Positions 46,911-58,225 of a stretch of 64,000 bases of DNA are shown piece by piece. A model generated the notes under the pieces. That model was given only the letters and a program-made list of their open reading frames with translations. It did not search any database and was not told the DNA's origin. The stretch's first letter is position 1. Each line of letters opens with the position of its first letter. The DNA is from Microcebus murinus (lineage: Eukaryota; Chordata; Mammalia; Primates; Cheirogaleidae). The stretch lies in contig NC_134136.1 in assembly GCF_040939455.1 (NCBI RefSeq), positions 75,220,001 through 75,284,000 on the forward strand, read 5' to 3'. The position numbers were made by a program, and so were the translations under genes.

Positions 46911-48420
46911 GGGGGGTTCCGGAAGATGGAGTAAGAGAAACACCGCCAGACAGAGTGTGAAAAGACAGATTCTAGGAGAAATTAGAAGAAAGAAACAAGA
47001 AGATGAGCCTACATCGGATGAGGGTCAGAAGGAGGAGTACCTGAGACCACGGGAGACTCCACAAGAGGAGGTCACAGAGGAGAACTGGAAGCTGGGACCC
47101 CCGGAGCAGCCCAGAGACCAGCGGGAAGTGTAGGTGGATCAGCCGTTTCCCCTCCCCTGCATCCCGGACTGCTGGTGGGCTCCCCAGCAAGTGAAGAGAC
47201 CTGTGGACACCAGCCCAGCGATGGCCGCTGCCAGTGAGCGGTAAGCCAGTAGTGGACGCGGCACCAGGCTCCCAACTCCCTCGGGGCACCTCCGTGTGCA
47301 CAGACACCAGTCGTGCGGCAGACGCCATATTGCCTCCTCCTCCCCTATTCTGACCCTACCAGCAGCTGCCCAGAGTCACAGAGAGACAATATAGCCACCA
47401 GCCGGAGGCACCTACAGGGAATGGGACCTTCCCTTTTGGGGCCCAACATATGACTAAGGGGAACACAGACTATGAGCTCCCTACCCACCAGCCCTCGCAG
47501 GTGCTGCTGGCACGGTGATCCCAGGAGAACGGGACAGACCCTGAGGTTGAGAGACATAGACCCAGTGTGGGCTCCCTGTGGGTGAATTGGGAATGGCACT
47601 GCTCTCCCAGGTGGGGATATATTTAGAACTCTGGGACTCAGAGGTCAGACCTGCAGACCACATCCCGTGCACTGAGGCCTCACATTGCCTGGGGCACAGA
47701 AGGGATATTTGTGAACAGCCTACTGAGGTGTTTGTGCCTTCAGGGGCAGACCAGCCTCCGAGAGGGCAACCATCCTGCCAAAGGGAGGCTGTGCACCCAG
47801 CCAAGGTGGTGTTCCTGCGCAGGGAACCTCCCCGCCAACAGCACAGCCAGGGGAAGCCTGCTGGCATGTTGTCTGGCCCGCTGGCAGAGGTCCAGGAGTA
47901 GCTGAGGAATTGGGGATGGTGGAAAGAAGCCAGGCCCGCTCCAGACTGCGGGTCTCAGACAGCCCCACCCCCACACGAAGACTCACTGACTGAGCCGGGC
48001 CATTCCAGCCCCTCCCTGTCAGCTTTGCCTGGAAGCAGAGAACAGAACTTTGACCCCTGCTAAAAACATTGGTGGTGCCTGACAGCAGGCTTACCTAACC
48101 CAGCTCTGCCCAGACTCTCTCCTAGACTAGCCTTCACTGAAAGGGAGAAAAGGACACATCTGGAAGTCCCAGAGGCCCACCCACCACCTGAGGCACAAGA
48201 GTTCTCTCTACAGGAACAAGAGGTGATATCAGGACATAAAAACAACAGTCTAGCCTGTTCCTCCAAGCAAGAGACACCTACTGACAGGGAGAGAATCCTG
48301 CACACCCTTTTCACAACACCTACTGACACATTAACAGGGAGTGGTCAAATCTCATCCACTGACACCACATACCAGCTCAGAAACTAAAGAAGGCATGTGA
48401 ATATCCAAACAAAAACCTAA
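46911..48420 (+). promoter_or_regulatory. L1 5' UTR A (outer, diverged)
   Basis: A complete 5' UTR from the 5' terminus to the point where ORF1 should begin (AACAAAAACCTAAG). It is clearly diverged from the other three 5' UTRs and carries an extra ~90-130 bp at 48110-48235. Its terminal core reads AAGATGGAG instead of AAGATGGCGG. It stops abruptly at a second 5' UTR rather than continuing into ORF1. Confidence 0.75.
46972..47328 (-). CDS. Antisense ORF in L1 5' UTR (ORF0-like candidate), copy 4, most diverged
   Basis: Again exactly 357 bp: ATG at 47328 (minus strand), MASAARLVSVHTEVPRG, to a stop 61 bp from the 5' end. Despite many substitutions against the other copies there is no net indel and no stop. 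The two other antisense frames, open in the younger copies, are short or closed here. Start context A at -3 and G at +4. This copy is the main reason to take the frame seriously. Confidence 0.42.
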   Translation of the reverse strand: MASAARLVSVHTEVPRGSWEPGAASTTGLPLTGSGHRWAGVHRSLHLLGSPPAVRDAGEGKRLIHLHFPLVSGLLRGSQLPVLLCDLLLWSLPWSQVLLLLTLIRCRLIFLFLSSNFS

Positions 48421-49836
48421 GAGGAGCAAGATGGCGGACGAATAACACCGCCAGACAGAGTGTCTCTGCAGAAAAGACAGATTCTAGCAGAAATTAGAGG
48501 AAAGAAGCAAGAAGACGAGCATACAGTGGACAAGGGCCGGAAGGAGGGGTACCTGAGACCCGGGGAGACTCCACGGGAGGAGGCTGCAGAGGAGAACTGG
48601 AGGCTGAGACCACCGGAGCAGCCCGGAGACCAGCGGCAAGGGTAGGTGGATTTGATGTTTCCCCTCCCCTGCATTTGGGACTGCTGGTGGGCTCCCCAGC
48701 GGGTGGAGAGACCTGTGGATGCCAGCACAGAGACTGCCGCCACCAGCCAGCGGTGAGCCTGTAGCAGATGTGGCACCGGGTTCCCAACTTCCTCCGGGCA
48801 CCTCCGTGTGCCCAGACTCAAGCCACGCGGCAGGCGTCATATTGCCTCCTCCTCCCCTCCGCCGACCCTACCCGCGGCTGCCCAGAGACACAATACAGCC
48901 ACCAACCGGAGGCACCTACAGGGAACGGGACCTTCCATTCTGGGACCCTACACCTGACTCAGGGGAACTCAGACTGTGAGATCCCTACCCGCCTGCCCTC
49001 CCAGGTGCTGCTGGCACCGTGTTCCCAGGAGAACGGTGCCAACTCAGAGGCTGAGAGACATAGACCCGTTTGGGCTCCCTGTGGGTGAATTGGGACCGAA
49101 AATCCTCTCCCTGGTGGGGATACGGTTTGAACTCTGGGACCCAGAGGTCAGACCTGCAGACCAGATCCCCTGCACCAAGGGCTAGCATTGCCAGGGGCAC
49201 AGAAGGGTTATACCTGAACAGCCTACTGAGGTGTGTGTGCCTCCAGGGGCGGATCGGCATCCTAGAGGGCAAACCTCCTCCCAGGAGGAGGCCTTGCGCC
49301 CAACCCAGGTGGCGTTCCTGTGCAGGGAACCTCCCCGCTGGCATCACAGTCCGGGGAGGCCTGGTGATTTGTGGTCTGGCCTGCTGGAAAAGGCCCAGGA
49401 GTAGCTACGGAGTTGGGGAGGGTGGAAAGAAGCAAGGCCTGCTCCAGACTGCAGGTCTCAGACAGCCTCACGCACAAACGCAGACTTTCTGGATGAGCGG
49501 GACCATTCCAGCCCCACCCTAACTGCTTTCCCTGGAAGCAGAGAACAGAACTTTGACCCCTGCTAACGGCCTCAGGGCAGGCTTACTCAACCCAGCTCCG
49601 CCCAGAACAAGAGCTGATAACAGGGCACAAAATCAACAGTATAGCCTGTTCCTCCAAGCAAATGCCACCTACTGACAGGGACGGCATCTTGCACAGCCTT
49701 TCCACAGCACCCACTGACTCAATATACAAGGGGTAGTCCAATTTCACCCACAGGCACCACCTAATGCCTCAGAAACTAAACAAGGTGTGTGAAAACCCAA
49801 ACAATAACTTAAGGAAAGAAACAACAACTGTTTAAC
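48421..49836 (+). promoter_or_regulatory. L1 5' UTR B (inner)
   Basis: Starts GAGGAGCAAGATGGCGGACG with the intact YY1-type core at 48428-48437 and runs 1.4 kb to the ORF1 ATG at 49837. Close in sequence to the 5' UTRs of the copies at 23368-29309 and 33601-40161, unlike the outer 5' UTR A. Confidence 0.75.
48484..48840 (-). CDS. Antisense ORF in L1 5' UTR (ORF0-like candidate), copy 3
   Basis: ATG at 48840 (minus strand), MTPAAWLESGHTEVPGG, 118 codons, stop 63 bp inside the 5' UTR B terminus. Identical length to the other copies, same hydrophobic end (LVHCMLVFLLLSSNFC). Confidence 0.4.
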   Translation of the reverse strand: MTPAAWLESGHTEVPGGSWEPGATSATGSPLAGGGSLCAGIHRSLHPLGSPPAVPNAGEGKHQIHLPLPLVSGLLRWSQPPVLLCSLLPWSLPGSQVPLLPALVHCMLVFLLLSSNFC

Positions 49837-50824
49837 ATGGGAAGAAATCAGCGAAAGAACTCAGGAAATATGAAGAACCAAATGGAAAACACACCCCCAA
49901 AGAGGAGCACCAGCCCCCTAGAAAGGGACACCAACCAAAATCAAGCAAACAATATGACAGAAGAGGAATTTCGTATCTAGATCATAAGAACACTCACCCA
50001 GCTGCAACAACAACTCAACAACCAACACAAAGAAACCACAAAAAGCCTCCAGGATATGGGAAAAGAAGTAGACACAATGAAGAAAAGTGTAACTGAACTC
50101 CTGGAAATGAAGAATCAATTCAAGGAACTACAAAATACAGTGGATAGTCTCAAGAACAGGGTAGATCAAACAGAAGAAAGAATCTCAGAGCTTGAAGATA
50201 ACACTCTCCATTAAATAAATCACTCACAGAAATAGAGCAGAGAAACAAGAAAAAAGAGCAAAGCCTACAAGAGCTGTGGGATTATGTGAAGAAACCTAAT
50301 GTGAGGGTCATAGGATTACAAGAAGGGGAAGAAGACAACACTCAAGGGTTGGACAAGCTTTTTGAAGATATAATAGAGGAAAATTTCCCAGGCCTTGCTC
50401 AAAATCTTGATATACAAGTTCAAGAAGCTCAGAGGACCCCTGGGAGATTCAATGCAAACAGGAGACATCACGACATGCAGGCATCAGACCGACCAAGGTA
50501 TCAACTAAAGAGGCCCTTCTAAGAGCTGTAAGACAAAAGAAGCAAGTAACATACAAGGGAAAGCCAATTCGAATAACATCAGACTTCTCTAATGAGACTT
50601 TACAAGAAAGGAGAGACTGGGGCCCCATTCTCACTCTTTTGAAACAAAACAATGCCCAGCCTAGAATATTATTCCCTGCAAAACTAAGCTTCGTATATGA
50701 AGGAGAAATAAAAACATTCTCAGACAAGCAAAGGCTCAGAGAATTCACCAAGACAAGACCAGCCCTACAAGAAGTACTTAAAACAGCGTTATGCACGGAA
50801 CATCATAATAACCCACGAATATAA
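49837..50824 (+). pseudogene. L1 ORF1 relic in the composite element
   Basis: Begins ATGGGAAGAAATCAGCG as in the intact copy, but meets TAG near 49978 (in the CGTATCTAGATC context) and has further frameshifts (for example the lost base near 50210 and the change at 50465). C-terminal residues TRPALQEVLKTAL are still readable at 50750-50795. Confidence 0.85.
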
Positions 50825-50865
50825 AAACAACAATAACCCAAAGATATTAAAGGCCAGATATTACA

Positions 50866-51160
50866 ATGGCTCAAGACAGAAATCATAGCAACAACATCCA
50901 ACCCAACAGAATGATCAGTAATCTACCTTACCTATCAGTTCTCTCAATAAATGTGAATGGCTTAAACTCTCCACTCAAGAGACATAGGCTGGCAGAATAG
51001 ATAAGAAAATACAAGCAAAATATATGCTGTCTTCAGGAAACATATCTAACCTGCAAGGATGCATATAGACTAAAAATAAAAGGGTGGAGATCAGTATTCC
51101 AAGAAAATAGAAGCCAAAAGAAGGCTGGCGTGGCAGTTCTAATTTCAGACGATTTAGTTT
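50866..51160 (+). pseudogene. L1 ORF2 relic, N-terminal part before the nested insertion
   Basis: Starts ATGGCTCAAGACAG. The endonuclease start [20 protein letters not shown] is readable, then Trp is replaced by TAG (about 50998). Interrupted at 51160 by the nested L1. Confidence 0.85.
51147..51160. repeat. Target-site duplication of nested L1, left copy (AGACGATTTAGTTT)
   Basis: Perfect 14 bp match to 52975-52988. Confidence 0.88.
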
Positions 51161-52974
51161 AGTTTTTTTTTTTTTTTTTAGTACAATTTGGTTTTATTCT
51201 TAGGCAAATTTTTTTTATCAATTTTCTTTTATTATTATTTTTTAATTGACATATAATAATTGTACATATTTATATATAGTGACATTTCAATACATATAAC
51301 ACATAATGATCAGATCAGGGTAACTAGCACATCCCCATAAACTCAAATATCTATTATTTCTTCATGTGGTGAATTTTTAATATCCTCTTTCTAGCTATTT
51401 GAAACTATATAATAAATTATTAAGTATAATCATCTTACAGTAGTATAGAACACTAGAACTTATTCCTCCTGTCTACCTAGAATTTTATATCCTTTAACAA
51501 ATCTCACCCCATTTCCCTTCCTTTAACCTTCCCAGTCTCTAGTATCCTCTGTTCTACTTTTTTTTTTTTCTTTTTTAATTATTTTTTTATTTTGGCATAT
51601 TATGGGGGTACAGATTTTAAGGTTTCAATAAATATCCATTTTCCCCCCTCCCCCCAAAAGTCTGAGTCTCCATCATGACCATCCCCCAGATGGTGCACAT
51701 CTCACTCACTATGTATGTATATACCTGCCCCCCTCCCCCCTCCCACCTGCCCAATACCCTATTACTGTAGCACCTATGTGTCCACTTAGGTGCTACTCAG
51801 TTAATATCAGTTTGCTGGAGAATATATCTGGTGCTTGTTTTTCCATTCTTGGGATACTTCACTTAGTAGTATGGGTTCCAGCTCTAAACAGGAAAATATA
51901 AGGTGTGCTATATCACCGTTGTTTCTTAGAGCTGAATAGTACTCCATGGTATACATATACCACATTTTATTAATCCATTCTTTGATTGATGGGCACTTGG
52001 GCTGTTTCCACAGCCTTGCAATTATGAATTGTGCTGCTATAAACATTCGAGTGCAGGTGTCTTTTTTGTAGAGTGTCACTGGATCATTTGGGCCAGATAT
52101 CAAACTATACTACAAAGCTGTAGTAATTAAAACATTATGGTATTGGCACAAAAACAGGAATATTGACCAGTGGAACAGATGTGAGAATCCTGATATAAAA
52201 CCATCCTCATATAGCCATCTCATCTTTGACAAAGCAGACAAAAACATATGCTGGGGAAAAGAATCCCTCTTCAATAAATGGTGCTGGGAAAACTGGATAG
52301 CCACCTGTAGAAGGCTAAAACAGGACCCACACCTTTCACCTCTCACAAAAACCAACTCACGCTGGATAACAGACTTAAACCTAAGATATGAAACTATTAG
52401 AACTCTAGAGGAAAAAGTTGGAAACACTCTCCTAGACATCGGCCTGGGCAAAGAGTTTATGAAGAAGTCCCCAAAGGCATTCACAGCAGCAACAAAAATA
52501 AATAAATGGGACATGATCAAACTACAAAGCTTCTGCACAGCCAAAGAAATAGTCATGAAAGTAAACAGACAACCTACAGAATGGGAGAAAATTTTTGCAT
52601 CCTATGCATCCGATAAGGGACTGATAACTAGAATATACTTAGAACTCACGAAAATTAGGAAGAAAAAATCAAATAACCCCATTAAAAAGTGGGCAAAGGA
52701 CTTGAACAGAAATTTTTCTAAAGAAGACAGAAGAATGGCCAACAAACATATGAAGAAATGCTCAACATCTCTAATCATCAGGGAAATGCAAATCAAAACC
52801 ACAATGAGATATCACTTAACCCCAGTGAGAATGGCCTTTATCAAAAAATCTCCAAACAATAAATGCTGGCGTGGTTGCGGAGAGAGAGGAACACTTCTAC
52901 ACTGCTGGTGGGACTGCAAACTAGTTCAACCTCTGTGGAAAGCAATATGGAGATAACTTAAAGCGATACAAGTG
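51161..52974 (-). mobile_element. Nested L1 with 5' inversion and probable 3' transduction
   Basis: Left to right: T-tract (51162-51179); about 380 bp resembling the 3' region of an older L1MA-type element (51180-51560); a second T-rich tract (51560-51590); lemur L1 3' UTR and ORF2 end on the minus strand (51591-52092); then an abrupt switch to + strand L1 ORF2 sequence (52093-52974). The whole is flanked by a perfect 14 bp duplication, so it came in as one event. The inverted 5' part and the ~41 bp missing between the two parts are the signature of twin priming. The extra sequence beyond the L1's own tail is the signature of a 3' transduction. Confidence 0.85.
51180..51560 (-). other. Candidate 3'-transduced sequence (older L1MA-type 3' region)
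   Basis: Read on the minus strand it begins GTAGAACAGAGGATACTAGA after the L1's own A-rich tail and ends with GAATAAAACCAAATTGTAC shortly before a long A-run. That gives a polyadenylation hexamer (AATAAA) about 13 bp upstream of the tail. Much of it matches phrases of an older primate L1 3' region (TAGTGTTCTATACTACTGTA, CTAGTTACCCTGATCTGATC). Confidence 0.65.
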
Positions 52975-52988
52975 AGACGATTTAGTTT
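52975..52988. repeat. Target-site duplication of nested L1, right copy (AGACGATTTAGTTT)
   Basis: Perfect copy of 51147-51160, after which the host L1 ORF2 resumes (TTAAAGCAACAAAAGTAGTG). Confidence 0.88.
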
Positions 52989-55900
52989 TTAAAGCAACAA
53001 AAGTAGTGAAAGACAAAGAGGGTCATTATATAATAGTGAAGGGCAAAGTTCAACAAGAAGAGATGATAATTTCAAATATATATGCACCCAACTTAGGTGC
53101 ACCCATATTCATAAAGCAAACCTTACTGGAGCTAAGCAAATGGATTAATAGCAACTCCAGAATCACTGGAGCTTTCAACAACAAACTGACGGCACAAGAC
53201 AGATCCTCCAAACAGAAAATTAATAAAGAAATAATGGACTTAAATAAAACTCCAGAACAATTGGGTCTCACTACATTTACAGACCATTCTACCCAAAATC
53301 AACTGAATGTACGTTCTTCTCATCAGCACACGGGATATTCACTAAGATGGACCATATCCTAGGACACAAAGTAAACCTCAAGAAATTAAAAAAAAAATAG
53401 AAATCATACCATGTATCTTCTCAGATCACAGTAGAATAAAAGTAGAAATCAACCCTAACAGAAACTCACATTTCTACAAACAAATGTGAAAATTAAAAAA
53501 CCTCCTACTAAATGATTAATTCATGAATGAAGAAATCAAGGTGGATATAAAAATATTCTATGAAGAGAATGACAATAGAGAGACAAGTTATCAAATTCTC
53601 TTGGACACAGTAAAGCAGTTCTGAGAGGAAGGTTTATCTCCATAAATGCCTATAACCAAAAGTCAAAGAGATCACAAATAGACAATCTAATGAAACGACT
53701 CAAAGAGCTGGAAAAAGAAGAACAGACCAGCCCCAAAGCCAGCAGAAGAAGTGAAATCAACAAAATCAAATCAGAGCTAAACAAAATTCAAAACAGGGAA
53801 GCTATTCAGGAGATTAATAAAAGAAAAAGTTGGTTCTTTGAAAAAATAAACAAAATTGACACACTATTGGCTAAGCTAACGAAAAGCAGAAAAGAGAAAT
53901 CTCTAATAAGCTCCATCAGGAACAAAAAAGGAGATATCACAATTGATCCCAAAGAGATACAAGATATAATTTATGAGTACTACAAAAATCTTTATTCACA
54001 CAAATTGGAAAATGTGGAGGAAATGGACAAATTTCTAGAAACACACAGCCTCCCTAGGCTCAACCAGGAATAAACAGATTCCCTGAAGAGACCAATCTCA
54101 ACAGCTGAAATAGAAACAGCAATTAAAAATCTCCCTAAAAAGAAAAGTCCTGGTCCAGAGGGCTTCACACCCGAATTTTACCACACTTACAAAGAAGAAC
54201 TAGTACCTATGTTGCAGAAACTATTCCACAACATCGAGAAGAACGGAAACCTGACACCTTTTATGAAGCGAATATTACTCTGATACCAAAACCAGGAAAG
54301 GATGCAACAAAAAAAGAAAACTACAGACCAATATCCCTAATGAATATAGATGCAAAAATTTTCAACAAAATCTTAGCTAACCGAATCAAGACACTTATCA
54401 AAAAAATAATCCATCACGACCAAGTGGGCTTCATCCCAGGGATGCAGGGATGGTTCAACATACGTAAATCTATAAATGCAATTCACCACATAAACAGAAG
54501 CAAAAACAAAGACCACATGATTCTTTCAATAGACGCAGAAAAACTTTTGACAAAACTCTACACCCTTTCATGATATAAACACTTAAGAAAATAGGCATAG
54601 AAGAGACATACCTAAAAATGATACCAGCCATATAAGACAGACCCATAGCCAACATCATACTGAATGGAGAAAAACTGAAAGCATTGACACTTAGAACTGG
54701 AACCAGAGAAGGCTGCCCACTATCTCCACTTGTATTCAACATAGTGCTGGAAGTCCTGGCTACAACAATCAAATAGGAAAGTGGAATTAAAGGTATCCAA
54801 ATAGGGGCAGAAGAGATCAAACTTTCATTGTTTGCTGATGATATGATATTATATTTAGAAAACCCCAAAGATTCAACCAAGAAACTCCTAGAACTGATCA
54901 ATGAATTTAGTAAAGTCTCAGGATACAAAATCAATGCACAGAAATCAGAGGCATTCGTATACACCAACAACAATCTAATTGAGAACCAAATTTAAGACTC
55001 AATACCCTTCGCAATAGCAACAAAGAAATTAAAGTACCTAGGAGTATACTTAACCAAGGAGGTAAAAGACCTCTACAGGGACAACCATGAAACACTGAGG
55101 AAGGAAATAGCAGAGGATGTAAACAGATGGAAATCCAGTCCATGCTCGTAGATTGGCAGACTCAACATCATTAGAATGCCTATACTACCCAAACTAATCT
55201 ATAGGTTAAATGCAATACTTATTAAAATCCCATCAGCATTCTTCACAGAATTAGAAAAAATAATAATTTTACACTTTGTATGGAACCAAAGAAGACCCCG
55301 AATATCAAGAGCAATTCTAGGCAACAAAAACAAAATGGGAGGTATTAATATGCCAGATATCAAACTATACTACAAAGCTGTAGTAATTAAAACAATCTAG
55401 TATTGGCACAAAACTAGGAATATTGACCAGTGGAACAGATCTGAGAATCCTGATATAAAACCATCCTCATATAGCCATCTAATCTTTGGCAAAGCAGACA
55501 AAAACATACGCTGGGCAAAAGAATCCCTTTTCAATTAAAAGTGCTGGGAAAACTGGATAGCCACTTGTAAAAGGCTAAAGCAGGACCCACACATTTCACC
55601 TCTCACAAAAATCAACTCACGCTGGATAACAGACTTAAACCTAAGGTATGAAACTATTAGAATTCTAGAGGAAAATGTTGGAAACACTTTCCTAGACATT
55701 GGCCTAGGCAAAGAGTTTATGAAGGAGTCCCCAAAGGCAATCACTGCAGCAACAAAAATAAATAAATGGGACATGATGAAACTAAAAAGCTTCTGCACAG
55801 CCATAGAAACAGTCATGACACTAAACAGACAACCTACAGAATGGGAGAAAATTTTTGCATTCTACGTATCTGATAAAGGGCTGATAGCTAGAATACACTT

Positions 55901-56565
55901 AGAACTCATGAAAATCAGCAAGAAGAATATCAAATATCCCTATTAAAAAGTGGGCAAAGGACTTGAACAGAAAATTTTCTAAAGAAGATTGAAGAATGGC
56001 CAACAAATCTATGAAAAAATGGTCATCATCTCTAATCATCAGGGAAATGTAAACCAAAACTACAATGAGATATCACTTAAGTACAGTGAGAATGGCCTTT
56101 ATCAAAAAGTCTCCAAATAACAAATGCTGGCGTGGATGCGGAGAGAGAGGAACACTCCTACACTGCTGGTGGGACTGCAAACTAGTTCAACCTCTGTGGA
56201 AAGCATTATGGAGATACCTTAAAGCGATACAAGTGAATCTACCATTTGATCCAGCAATCCCATTGCTGGGCATCTACCCAAAAGATCCAATGACACTCTA
56301 CAAAAAAGACACCTGCACTCGAATGTTTATAGCAGCACAATTCATAATTGCAAGGCTGTGGAAACAGCCCAAGTGCCCATCAATCCAAGAATGGATTAAT
56401 AAAATGTGGTATATGTATACCATGGAGTACTATTCAGCTCTAAGAAACAATGGTGATATAGCACATCTTGTATTTTCCTGGTTAGAGCTGGAACCCAAAC
56501 TACTAAGTGAAGTATCCCAAGAATGGAAAAACAAGCACCACATATATTCACCAGCAAACTAGTAT
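52989..56565 (+). pseudogene. L1 ORF2 relic, remainder after the nested insertion
   Basis: Endonuclease, reverse transcriptase ([17 protein letters not shown], about 54818-54868) and C-terminal Cys motif (56130-56185) are readable in several frames. Stops and frameshifts include those near 53360, 54073, 54540, 54770, 55400 and 55945. The last 165 codons (56065-56562) are open. Confidence 0.85.
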
Positions 56566-56787
56566 TAACTGAGTAGCACCTAAGTGGACACATAGGTACT
56601 ATAGTAATAGGGTATTGGGCAGGGGGGAGGGGGCGGGTATATATATACATAATGAGTGAGATGTGCACCATCTGGGGGATGGTCATGCTGGAAAATCAGA
56701 CTTGTGGGGGGAAAGGGCATTTATTGAAACCTTAAAATCAGTACCCCTATAATATGCCGAAATAAAAAAAAAACAAACAATAGGAGA

Positions 56788-58207
56788 AATATTTCTTTTA
56801 TTCCAAAATTTCAATGGTTTGGTAGAGGAAATAGCAGCACTAGCAGTGAGAAATCAGGGTTTAATTTCTGCAGAGATTCTAGATTTGAATATAGAATAGC
56901 CCTAGTAATTAGAACATTTATTTTCATTTTTTGTTTATTTGTAAGCAACAAATAAAAATAATCAGTACTTACTTTTAGGAATGGGAACCCCCAGTAAGTT
57001 TGGAACTTACAAGGGTATAAGTCCTGAGTGAAAGAGAGAAGATAGATCAGACTGCTTGAGCATTTGTATAGGTAGGGGTTCAGGGTAATTGAATCTAAGA
57101 AAAAAAAATAAGAAAGACAGGGTGAAATTAATTTATCTGGGAACCATGGATAGGTGAGTTCTGGACAGCATGGTCTACCTGATTGCTCTGGATGCCTTAC
57201 TTTTGTAGATGGTACTTGGCCAGCCCTTTCTCTTGCTTTCTCCCACCTAGCCCACCATGGCCAGTGTTTAGGCTACACCCTAAGAAAGGCATTCTATACT
57301 GGGTTTTGCCACACAAAAATGTAATTTAAATGATCAAAGGATATATGGTTGCAGGAGGGTTTATTTATGAGGACAGATACTAATATGTTCATATTCTCTG
57401 TGTGGAAAGATGAAGATTGAGAAAGTACAGGTTCAAACTCCATAAAATTGGCATATAAAGAGTTAACCTAGATTGGTTAGCAAAACCAAAGATTACCATA
57501 ATTATAGGAAAACATTAACCCACTCCTAAAACTTTAAATAAGTAGTTTTAGGAAACAGAATAACAAGTAGTTTTATAGCCAGAGAGTAAAGATGCTGGTG
57601 TTTTTTTGTTTTGTTTTAATACTAGTTGACAGCATAACTCTTTTCCAAAAAATAAAAATAAAAAAAAAAAGTTTCCCTTAATTTTTGGGTCCTTTCTAGA
57701 CCTAGCAAGAAAAATTATGGTGATTGATTAGTGATGTCTTCTATGTGTGCCTTGGGAAGAATAGCAGTGGTACTGTGCCACTATTCACCATAGTTTTAAG
57801 TCAGATTCAGAATGGAATCTTTCAAGGTCTTAGGAAGCTATGTAAATTCATATGCATTTGTTTCATATATGATCATTTTAAAATGTACAGGGATTATATT
57901 GAAAAAAACTATTTAGGCAAAAAATGCATAAGAACAAAAGATTTAGCAAGGAAAACTCTGCCTATAAGGAATTACCTTGCAAATAATTTTTTAAAAACCC
58001 TACTCCAGAGATTTATTTTTAAGAGAAACAAAAAGCTGAAATTTTTACTTTACACACCAGTTAAGAAATATTCCCAAGGATTTCTCTGAGGTAGAAAAAA
58101 TATCAGCAGTCTAAGAAGTGAAAAAGGGAGACCTTATGATGGCTATGCTAATATAGGAGTCAAAAGTTGTTCTCTGATAGGATGAGTCCATAGGTCTGTG
58201 TAAAATC
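56788..58207. other. Unassigned AT-rich sequence
   Basis: 57600-57672 is T- and A-rich low complexity. A 121-codon frame (57724-58089) has no recognisable domain. No gene called. Confidence 0.5.
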
Positions 58208-58225
58208 GATTAAAATATGTACATT

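Larger units (their letters stand above)
46901..56787 (+). mobile_element. Composite L1, + strand, with two tandem 5' UTRs and a nested L1
   Basis: L1 sequence runs from GGGGGGTTCCGGAAGATGG (46911) to the A-rich tail at about 56777. Its order is: 5' UTR A (46911-48420), 5' UTR B (48421-49836), ORF1 relic, ORF2 relic, 3' UTR. A second L1 lies within ORF2 at 51161-52974. The outermost flanks read CAGTAGGAGA (46901-46910) and CAATAGGAGA (56778-56787), a 10 bp near-duplication with one mismatch, suggesting that both 5' UTRs came in as one insertion. Coding regions are decayed. Confidence 0.75.

Noticed and set aside
48460..48645. 61-codon sense frame at the L1 5' end (also 29086-29271)
   Set aside because: Begins at GTG rather than ATG and is the complement of the antisense frame. 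Its openness can be a by-product.
57724..58089. 121-codon frame
   Set aside because: No recognisable domain, AT-rich composition, no neighbouring gene structure; I could not support it as an exon.
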